Position numbers and translations under genes: made by a program. Positions 17,392 through 26,484 of a stretch of 64,000 nucleotides of DNA are shown one piece after another. How positions within the stretch are numbered: position 1 is the stretch's first letter; the number at the start of each line of letters is the position of its first letter. Source of the DNA: Bifidobacteriaceae bacterium. Lineage in GTDB: Bacteria; Actinomycetota; Actinomycetes; Actinomycetales; WQXJ01. The notes beneath the pieces were generated by a model. It saw only the letters and a list, made by a program, of their open reading frames with translations, did no database searches and had not been told where the DNA came from. Location: NCBI GenBank assembly GCA_031270825.1, contig JAISXH010000047.1, forward strand, positions 1-64,000. The letters run 5' to 3'.

Positions 17392-17539
17392 GCGTCGGCG
17401 CCCGAACGGGGACGATGCCGTGGCCCACTTCCTCAAGGGGGGCTTCGCTCTGGGCGCCCCCGACTAGGCGTCGGCGCCCGAACGGGGACGACGCCGTCAC
17501 CCACTTCTTCAACCAAGGTTTCGCTCTGGCCGTCCCCGA

Positions 17540-17541
<2 letters not shown>
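17322..17541. repeat. Three tandem copies of a 76-bp repeat ending in the secA stop codon
   Basis: Matching blocks GACGATGCCGTGGCCCACTT (17335), the same block at 17411 and a diverged one at 17487 give a period of exactly 76 bp. Copies 1 and 2 are nearly identical and copy 3 has drifted. Copy 1 is the tail of the HAD remnant (ADDAVAHFLKGGFALGVPG, then stop). Because 76 is not a multiple of three, the later copies are out of frame. Copy 3 ends with CTAG, whose reverse complement supplies the secA stop codon at 17540-17542. Confidence 0.92.
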
Positions 17542-20638
<3,097 letters not shown>

Positions 20639-21022
20639 TTGGCCCTCTTTTCCTCTCCGAGCACTTCAGTACGCCGCCCTCAATGTTAGGGCCAGCCGGA
20701 CCGGCCGGCCCGCCAATCAGCCCCCAGCCGACAAACCTGCGCCGCATCGCCATATCCACCGGGGCGTCGAGACCCGTGCCTGGCCGGTCGGCGCCGGCCC
20801 ACCGGATGTGGGCCGGCGGGCGCGGGGCCGCCCCGGCCGCGGACTTCTTTCAGGGGTCTGCGTTGGGCGTCAGCCTAAGTTCCCGGCCCGTGCCGCCGCG
20901 CGCAGCGCCGCGCGACGCCGTGCGCCCGGTCCCGGCCTCCTGACCGGGCGGGCGTTCCCCCGGGTCGGGTGTTCCTCGGGTTGGCGGAATTCCTCGAGTT
21001 GGGCCAACCCCGACCCGAATGG
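20639..21022. other. 384-bp gap: end of surface operon and secA upstream region
   Basis: No credible gene is seen. The right part holds the bulged hairpin at 20961-21017 that follows the surface operon. The left part must hold the secA promoter; a -10-like TAACAT lies at 20683-20688 on the minus strand, but no -35 at proper spacing was found. The middle is very GC-rich with short GGCCGG palindromes. Confidence 0.6.
20961..21017 (-). terminator. Bulged hairpin at the end of the surface-protein operon
   Basis: The outer arms CGGGTCGGG (20961-20969) and CCCGACCCG (21009-21017) pair perfectly, and inner arms GTTGGC (20980-20985) and GCCAAC (21003-21008) also pair, leaving a bulge and a 17-base loop. 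It starts 6 bases after the stop of the last operon gene. No U-run is present, as is common in high-GC actinobacteria. It is the best candidate for ending the operon before secA. Confidence 0.6.
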
Positions 21023-21874
21023 TCAGGTCGACCGGGACCGGCGGCGGCGGGCCGATCCCAAGGTCGCGGTGACGCCGGCGGCCAGCAGGAAGAGCGCGCT
21101 GATGCAGGCGAACAGGACATTGCTGCCGGTGAACTCTAAGGGGTTGCGGGGGGCGGGGGTCTTGGGGGTGCCAGAGTCTCCGTTACCCGGGGTCTGGCCG
21201 CTGGGGCTGGGGCCGTCGGTATGGGTGATGACGGTCGTGGACGGCGAGGGATAGGCCGCGCAGTAATCCCCGCGCAAGTCCAGTCCGACATCGAATTCGA
21301 GCAGCTGGGAGGCGCCGCCCAGGTTCTTGCCCTCGGTTTCGGCGACGGGGTAGCTGTAGGCCAGTTGGACCCGGACCACTTGGTTCTTCAGGATCGGGAC
21401 CTCGGCCAGAGGTTGTTCATGGGTTAGGTCCGCGAATGAGCTGGCCCCCTGCTGACCGGCCACATCCCAGTGGATTTCCGACATACCGGCGAAGCCGATC
21501 CGGCCAGCGGTGACGGACGTGTCGTCCTGATTCACCGTGTCAGCGAATTCAGCAGCGTTCGGGTTCAGGATCTCCACTGTCAGGGTTCCGGGACAGGGGC
21601 CGTTGTTGCGGACCGCCAGGGTCCGGTGGACCCAGTCTCCCGGCACCGCCACCACGCCGCGCATGAAGGCGTCGCCGGAGACAGTCTGATATTGGCTCGA
21701 ACCGTCCCAGGGCAGGTTCAGGGTTTCGCCCTCCCACCAGCGCTCCAGGGCCTGGTCGTAGCGCTCGTCGTCTTGAGCCAGCGCGGCCGATCCAAGTCCC
21801 AGGGCCGCGACGAAGGCCGCAGCCAGGGCGATGGCGCCGAGCCGGCGGCGGACGCTCCGCTGTGGCCGGATCAT
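21023..21874 (-). CDS. Surface protein with LPXTG-like sorting signal
   Basis: Predicted exported wall-linked protein of 283 residues and last gene of the SipW operon. The N-terminus is a normal signal peptide (MIRPQRSVRRRLGAIALAAA, then FVAALGLGSAALAQ). The C-terminus has LEFTG (L246) followed by a hydrophobic helix (VLFACISALFLLAAGVTATL) and RRRRSRST, the layout of a sortase signal; the motif resembles the LAxTG form read by actinobacterial class E sortases. No sortase gene is present here, so simple membrane anchoring is also possible. The middle domain, with GDWVHRTLAVRNNGPCPGTLTVEI, looks like a beta-rich domain but is not recognised. The start ATG 21874 overlaps the sipW stop (ATGA). 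Confidence 0.85.
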   Translation of the reverse strand: MIRPQRSVRRRLGAIALAAAFVAALGLGSAALAQDDERYDQALERWWEGETLNLPWDGSSQYQTVSGDAFMRGVVAVPGDWVHRTLAVRNNGPCPGTLTVEILNPNAAEFADTVNQDDTSVTAGRIGFAGMSEIHWDVAGQQGASSFADLTHEQPLAEVPILKNQVVRVQLAYSYPVAETEGKNLGGASQLLEFDVGLDLRGDYCAAYPSPSTTVITHTDGPSPSGQTPGNGDSGTPKTPAPRNPLEFTGSNVLFACISALFLLAAGVTATLGSARRRRSRST

Positions 21875-23181
21875 GACTGACCTCGCCCGGCGCTCCAGGC
21901 GGCCACGGGATCGCTGCCTGAGCCGCCTGGATTGGGTGCTGGCAGCCAGGGCGGCGGCGTCTGGCCGCTCTGGCTCGGCACGGCCGCCTCTGCGTTCCAA
22001 GCCGGCGCCTGGCCAGCCGCGGGAGCTTCCAAGTAGGCGCGCTGGCGCGATGAGGCGGCCGGAATAGCAGCCGGCGGTATCGCCGTCGCGATGGAATAGG
22101 TCGGCCCGGGCGCGCTGCGCTCAGTCGGCTCAGCGGACCAGCTCAGGTTGGCCTGGTCGCGTCCGGCCTCCGGCGCCCCGGCGGCTTCAGTTCGCGCCCG
22201 TCGGCGATCAGCCCGAGTCAAAGGACGGTCCGGCGCAGGTTGGGCAAGCGGCGGTTCGGCTGGTGGCGGTTGCACCAGCGGTGGTCCGGCTTGCGGCGGT
22301 TGGGCCGGCAGCGGTTCCGATTGCGGCGGTTGGGCCAGCGGTGGCTGGGCAGGGAGCGGTTCGGCTGGCACTGGTTGGGCCAGCGGAGATTGGGCCGGTA
22401 GCGGTTCGGCTGGCGGAGGTCCCGATTGCGGCGTTTGGGCCGGCGGCGCGGCGAAGACGTGATCGGGACTCGGCTGCACGGCTCCGCTCTGAGCTGGCGC
22501 AGCCGACGGTTGGCCTGGTCTCCCAGAGTCCGCGACGGGCCCGGGACCGGCGCTGACACCGGTGGCGGCTCCAGTCGGCGCCTCGGCGGTCTTATCACGC
22601 CGGTCGCGACGCTTGGCCTTGTCTTCAGGTTCATCGTCATCGTCATCGTCGCGGCGCCGCGAGGGGAAGATGAAGGCCCACAGGCCCCAGGCGATCAAGA
22701 TCAGGGCAAAACCGGTGACGGCCCAGGCGGCATGTCGCGATCCCCAGTCTGAGACATAGCCCAAATAGGGAATGTGGAAGAGGTACTTGCCGCGCACCTG
22801 TTGGGCCAACACGGGATCGTCAGCCGCGCCGTTGGCGTCGCCTTGGGTGGTGAACTTGACACCGCCATCGGCCGCGGCGCCCTTGCCGATGATCCGGTGC
22901 GTCACCAAGGTGGAATCCCCCGGGTTGGGCATGAACGTGATCACGTCGCCCACTTTGAGGTCCTTGGCGTTGGTCTCGTTGACGCCGGAGACAACAATCA
23001 AGTCCCCGGGGCTGAAAGCGGGCTCCATCGAGCCCGAAAGCACGGTCAAAGCCTTCCCTTGCGTGACGGCGGGGACCACGGCCACGGCCCCGGCCAGGGC
23101 CACGAGCGCGACCAGCAGCACAGTCGTGAGGGAGCGGAAGAAGCTCCCCCAGAAGCTGGCGCGTCTTGCCTTGCGCGGCAT
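21871..23181 (-). CDS. SipW-type signal peptidase I with long proline-rich tail
   Basis: Membrane serine protease of 436 residues of the ER/archaeal signal peptidase class (SipW), which uses a Ser-His dyad instead of Ser-Lys. The catalytic Ser is S51 in LSGSMEPAFSPGDLIVV and the His is H95 in STLVTHRIIG. One span precedes the catalytic domain (TVLLVALVALAGAVAVVPAV) and one follows (AVTGFALILIAWGLWAFIF). A cytosolic tail of about 255 residues comes next, starting with a six-Asp run and continuing as Pro/Gln/Ala repeats of the PLAQPxPAEPLPAQ kind; SipW proteins are normally about 190 residues. The start ATG 23181 has GAAAGG upstream. Its likely clients are the alternate-signal-peptide proteins encoded just upstream. 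Confidence 0.93.
   Translation of the reverse strand: MPRKARRASFWGSFFRSLTTVLLVALVALAGAVAVVPAVTQGKALTVLSGSMEPAFSPGDLIVVSGVNETNAKDLKVGDVITFMPNPGDSTLVTHRIIGKGAAADGGVKFTTQGDANGAADDPVLAQQVRGKYLFHIPYLGYVSDWGSRHAAWAVTGFALILIAWGLWAFIFPSRRRDDDDDDEPEDKAKRRDRRDKTAEAPTGAATGVSAGPGPVADSGRPGQPSAAPAQSGAVQPSPDHVFAAPPAQTPQSGPPPAEPLPAQSPLAQPVPAEPLPAQPPLAQPPQSEPLPAQPPQAGPPLVQPPPAEPPLAQPAPDRPLTRADRRRARTEAAGAPEAGRDQANLSWSAEPTERSAPGPTYSIATAIPPAAIPAASSRQRAYLEAPAAGQAPAWNAEAAVPSQSGQTPPPWLPAPNPGGSGSDPVAAWSAGRGQS
22205..22440. repeat. Degenerate Pro/Gln-coding repeats in the sipW tail
   Basis: The stretch is a run of related 12-24 bp units with GCGGTTGGGCC and AGCGGTTC as recurring phrases, encoding repeated PLAQPxPAEPLPAQPP segments. 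Period is irregular but in frame. Confidence 0.7.
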
Positions 23182-23264
23182 CGGGAACCTTTCGGTTGTG
23201 GCTTGGCGGCGTGATGGTTGGGAGGCTTGGCTTGGTCGTCGAGCCGGGCGCCGACCGGCTGGTC

Positions 23265-23299
23265 GCCCGGGTGGGGCGCGCATGGCTCCCCACCCGGGC
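23265..23299 (-). terminator. 12-bp perfect hairpin between a SipW client gene and sipW
   Basis: Arms GCCCGGGTGGGG (23265-23276) and CCCCACCCGGGC (23288-23299) are exact complements around an 11-base loop. The structure sits in the 186-base untranslated gap upstream of sipW, well clear of its ribosome binding site, with no U-run. It could attenuate transcription so that structural subunits exceed the protease, or protect the upstream mRNA; both are inferred. Confidence 0.7.
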
Positions 23300-23367
23300 A
23301 ATCCCCCAGAGGCTTGACTCGACGCCGACTGGCCTAACGGCCTAGACGGCTAGCGCAAACCCCTGGA

Positions 23368-24291
23368 TCAGAAGCTGCCGAGGCCGCTCTTGCGGGTCTG
23401 CTCGAGGGAGACCTCGTAATCGTCGAACACCAGCAGCTCGGTCAAGGTCGCGTCGCGATCCTTGACCGTCGGGCTGAAGGTGCCCTCCAGAACCAAGCAA
23501 ACATTGGCGCTCTTGGCGAAGGCTGCCAACTCAGCTGGAGTCGGGGTCCCTGGCAGCGTCGGCACAGCCGCCAGGTCAACGACCTGGATATTGGGATCCA
23601 GCGCGCCGGCGGGCTCGTTCTCAGCCTGCAAGGTGAACCGCGCCGTGCCAGCTCGCGAGGCGTCAATGAGCCCTTGAATCGCGGCGTCCACGGCCGCCAA
23701 CTCGCTGGCCTGCGGATCCGTCGGGTCTGCGGGCTTCGCGCTAACAAGGACATGCTTGCGGAAGCCGGCCGCCTGGGTGTCGTCGCGGATGTACACCGTG
23801 GCGCTGAACGCCGAGATGACATTCGGCTCAAACGTCGCGGCGGCGTTAGTTGACTGGAGCACTAGGTCCGCGACCAAGTTGTCGCCCTGGAGGGCCACAT
23901 GGTACGGCCAGACCGACAAGATGGTGTCGCCAGGTGAGGCTGTCCAACCGTTCTGCAGGTCGGCCGGATGGCCCTTGGCGCCGGTGTAGTCCCGCGCCAG
24001 GCAGTCGTAGACGCCGGGAAGCTGGGTTTGCTGGTCGGCGCGGTTGGCCTGACCCCCGGTGGCCGGATCCCAATCATGGTTCGCGTCGTTCACACCAGTG
24101 ATCGTGGAGATGTCCCAGACCGTCTCCGCGCCCGCCTTGGCGATGTCCAAGTTGCCGGCGGTGATCCAACCACCGGTGACGTTTTCAGAGTCATACCACA
24201 GGGCCCAGGTCCCGCCGGCGAGCATCAGGGCTGCGCCGCAGGCGCCGGCGATCAGGCCCTTGACGCGCCGTGCGCGTGTCCTTCTTGTCAT
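23368..24291 (-). CDS. Alternate-signal-peptide exported protein (SipW client)
   Basis: Secreted beta-rich protein of 307 residues with the non-classical signal peptide recognised by SipW systems: Arg-rich start, hydrophobic stretch GLIAGACGAALMLAGGT, then ALWYDSENVTGGWITAGNLDI, the family phrase GTxALW...ITAGNLDL. Proteins with this signal include TasA and camelysin relatives that can form extracellular fibres or matrix. A middle segment of 150 residues has features such as TILSVWPYHVALQGDNLVADLVL, typical of the TasA-like beta sandwich. Start ATG 24291 is preceded by AAAGGAA. Two Cys (in DCLARD and NVCLVLEG) may form a disulfide. It lies third of three such clients in the operon. Confidence 0.88.
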   Translation of the reverse strand: MTRRTRARRVKGLIAGACGAALMLAGGTWALWYDSENVTGGWITAGNLDIAKAGAETVWDISTITGVNDANHDWDPATGGQANRADQQTQLPGVYDCLARDYTGAKGHPADLQNGWTASPGDTILSVWPYHVALQGDNLVADLVLQSTNAAATFEPNVISAFSATVYIRDDTQAAGFRKHVLVSAKPADPTDPQASELAAVDAAIQGLIDASRAGTARFTLQAENEPAGALDPNIQVVDLAAVPTLPGTPTPAELAAFAKSANVCLVLEGTFSPTVKDRDATLTELLVFDDYEVSLEQTRKSGLGSF

Positions 24292-24379
24292 TTTGATGGG
24301 TTTCCTTTCAGTGATTGGGGGTGGCTTCCGGCCAGCCCCTGGGGGGTTTCCGTCCGCTGGAGTGCGGACCGGATCTGTC

Positions 24380-24401
24380 CCGCGCGCCGTCTGGCGCGCG
24401 G
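24380..24401 (-). terminator. 9-bp GC hairpin between two SipW client genes
   Basis: CCGCGCGCC (24380-24388) pairs perfectly with GGCGCGCGG (24393-24401) around a four-base loop. It lies in the 148-base gap between client genes two and three, midway between stop and next ribosome binding site. A role in mRNA end protection or attenuation is inferred. Confidence 0.6.
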
Positions 24402-24439
24402 TGGTCTTTGGTTCGGGGCCGCCATGGGCCGTTCGGCCA

Positions 24440-25345
24440 TCATGGGTCCCACCTTGAAACTGTCGGCGTGAAAGCCACAATCAACTGATCTGCGGCATCG
24501 TCGCTGAACACCAGCGTGGCGCTCCAATCATCCTGGTTCGACTTCTGGCCCACCTTGGTCTGGCCGGTGATCGATGCCGTGTTCTCGTATTCCGAGCTGT
24601 CCGGCGGTGTGGCCTCAAGGCACCACAGATCCTTGCCGGTGGTCTCGCCGTAGGCGACCAAGGTCGGCACGTTGGTGATGCTGAGCGCCGTTCCGGTGTA
24701 GACGCCGCCCACGGTCGCCGCGAACTCGCCGTCGTCGAGACGGGTGAAGAAAGCCCCACAGCTATACGAGCCGATGGTGTCCGGGTTGTACTCGGAATCT
24801 GGCACCAGATAGAACCGCACGGTGGCGCCGGTGGTGATTCCGCCTCCATCTGGGCTGCTCGGCCTATTCAGGCGAGCGGTGTAAGTCAAAGCGGCGTTGG
24901 CCTCGGCCAGAGCGTCGACCACGTACTTGGCATACAAGGTGGCGTCCGGGGTCTCCAGGGTCTGGGCGTCTGCCTGGGTCAGCTGGCCGAGCATCGTTGT
25001 GCCCTGGGACGCGCTGTCGACGGAGCCACGGCGGGTGGCATAGGCGTTCAGGTTCGAGAACGCCTTGGCGTTCGGATCGGTCAGAGACAGAGAGTCCTTG
25101 AGCCGTTGGTCGGCGGGGTCGCCAAGATTCCCGGGGTAGTCACGGGTGGCGGCGAATCCAACAGCCCCGCGCGGAAACGTCACCGCCGGCAATGTGTCCG
25201 GGTCATGCCACAGAGCCTGGGCCGCTGGGATGGCCGCGCTCAAACCCACCGCCAAGGCGATCGCTCCCGCCCACATGCGCCCGCGTGAACGCGGCCGCCC
25301 GGGGCGGACATGGGCCGAAGGCCTGGGGGCGGGACGGGCGCTCAT
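24440..25345 (-). CDS. Alternate-signal-peptide exported protein (SipW client)
   Basis: Secreted protein of 301 residues. A Pro/Arg-rich N-terminus containing PSAHVRP leads into a hydrophobic helix (MWAGAIALAVGLSAAIPAAQ) and ALWHDPDTLPAVTFPRGAVGF, the alternate-signal layout with TFPRGAVGF in place of the usual ITAGNLDL. The body of about 230 residues contains an alanine-rich helical stretch with LTYTARLNRP and a conserved-looking end with SATLVFSDDAADQLIVAFTP. Two cysteines (SYSCGAFF and DLWCLEA) may pair. It starts at ATG 25345 overlapping the stop of the preceding client gene (ATGA), so synthesis is coupled. Specific function unknown; surface fibre or matrix component inferred from context. 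Confidence 0.82.
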   Translation of the reverse strand: MSARPAPRPSAHVRPGRPRSRGRMWAGAIALAVGLSAAIPAAQALWHDPDTLPAVTFPRGAVGFAATRDYPGNLGDPADQRLKDSLSLTDPNAKAFSNLNAYATRRGSVDSASQGTTMLGQLTQADAQTLETPDATLYAKYVVDALAEANAALTYTARLNRPSSPDGGGITTGATVRFYLVPDSEYNPDTIGSYSCGAFFTRLDDGEFAATVGGVYTGTALSITNVPTLVAYGETTGKDLWCLEATPPDSSEYENTASITGQTKVGQKSNQDDWSATLVFSDDAADQLIVAFTPTVSRWDP

Positions 25346-26484
25346 GACAGGTCTACCCCCCAGCCCTCGCCCTGGCGCACCTGCTCAAGGTCCCAGGTCA
25401 GCTGAGGCAAGACGAACGACGGGGGATCATTCAACGGTTGGGCCAGAGGATCGACCCAGTTGTAGGGATAAGCCGCCTGGGCTGGGTTGAGGGCTCGATT
25501 GCCCGTGAATTCGACCGCGACTGTGATTTGCCACAAGACGGCCCCGTGCTTGTGTATCCCATTGGGAAGCACAGCTACCGCGCCGCTACCGCCAGCGCTG
25601 AGGTTGGCGGCGGCGCCAACCGTCGCCACGGTCACAGGGTCCCCCACGCCTGACTCCGGGTTGCCACTGCTACCGCCGGTGATGTCGGTGAAAGCCGCGT
25701 CGGCGCTGCCCTTGGCCTTGAGCGTGTAGGTCGCGGTCGCCTCGGCCGCCGGGCTGGCGGCCCAATCGACCTTGACCACGGCGGCGATGTTGTCGCCGGC
25801 CAGCTCGGTGGCGAACTCGCCCACCAACTCGATCCGGTCTCCGGCCTGGGCCTTGAACGCGCTCAAGGGCAAGCCGTCAGTAGGATCCCCGCAGGAGTCA
25901 GGGGCGGCCGGCTCTGGCGGGACCAAGCAATTGCCCCACTGCCCGGCCGGCACCCAGCCGGTTCCGGGATCCCCCACCTTCTGCGTTTGCGTCCAGCTCT
26001 TCCAGCCGTCCGATTGGGCGTCCAAATCGCCGGCCGCCACCCAGCCGCCCTCGACTTCCACGCCTCCGCGCCAAAGCCCGAAGGTGTGGGCGTTGCCGCC
26101 CGCCAGCAAAGCCAGCGGCAAGGCCGCGGCCACAGTTCCAGCCAGCGCCGCCGCGAAAGCCGGACGGCGCCACAGGACCCGCAGCGGTGTGGCCAATCGC
26201 CGCGCCGGGGCACAGCCGGCAGAGGCGGGGCGGACGTGAGCAGACGGCATCGTGCGCGGGGATGTCACAGCCGAGCCGCAGACGATGGCTTGGCGCAACG
26301 ACCCGGGTTCGGGGGCCAGATGACGCGAGCCGGCCGCGGCCCGGACGTGGCCGGTGGAGCGCCTCGGGCCGGCGGAACGGGCCACGGCCCTGACCCAGCG
26401 GGCGCTGCGGCGCAAGCCGGCCCAAGCCAATTCGGCCAGGGTCGGGTTGGGGTCAGCGGGCGCGACCACCAGGGCGTGCTTCAC
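25342..26484 (-). CDS. Alternate-signal-peptide exported protein (SipW client), extended N-terminus
   Basis: Predicted secreted protein of 380 residues. The export signal lies unusually deep: Arg-rich region, then FAAALAGTVAAALPLALLAGG followed by TFGLWRGGVEVEGGWVAAGDLDAQ, matching the GLW...VxAGDLD signal of SipW clients. The start used is GTG 26484, which overlaps the upstream stop (GTGA) and has GGGGGTGAT as ribosome binding site; codon third positions remain GC-rich through the extension, suggesting it is coded. The alternative ATG 26250 would give 302 residues, closer to its paralogue, and begins MPSAHVRP, the phrase shared with the next gene. The mature part is about 230 residues with VEFTGNRALNPA near its end. 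Confidence 0.8.
   Translation of the reverse strand: MKHALVVAPADPNPTLAELAWAGLRRSARWVRAVARSAGPRRSTGHVRAAAGSRHLAPEPGSLRQAIVCGSAVTSPRTMPSAHVRPASAGCAPARRLATPLRVLWRRPAFAAALAGTVAAALPLALLAGGNAHTFGLWRGGVEVEGGWVAAGDLDAQSDGWKSWTQTQKVGDPGTGWVPAGQWGNCLVPPEPAAPDSCGDPTDGLPLSAFKAQAGDRIELVGEFATELAGDNIAAVVKVDWAASPAAEATATYTLKAKGSADAAFTDITGGSSGNPESGVGDPVTVATVGAAANLSAGGSGAVAVLPNGIHKHGAVLWQITVAVEFTGNRALNPAQAAYPYNWVDPLAQPLNDPPSFVLPQLTWDLEQVRQGEGWGVDLS

Noticed and set aside
20875-21120. Short minus-strand reading frames between the surface operon and secA
   Set aside because: They have no ribosome binding site or domain and overlap the terminator-like structure.
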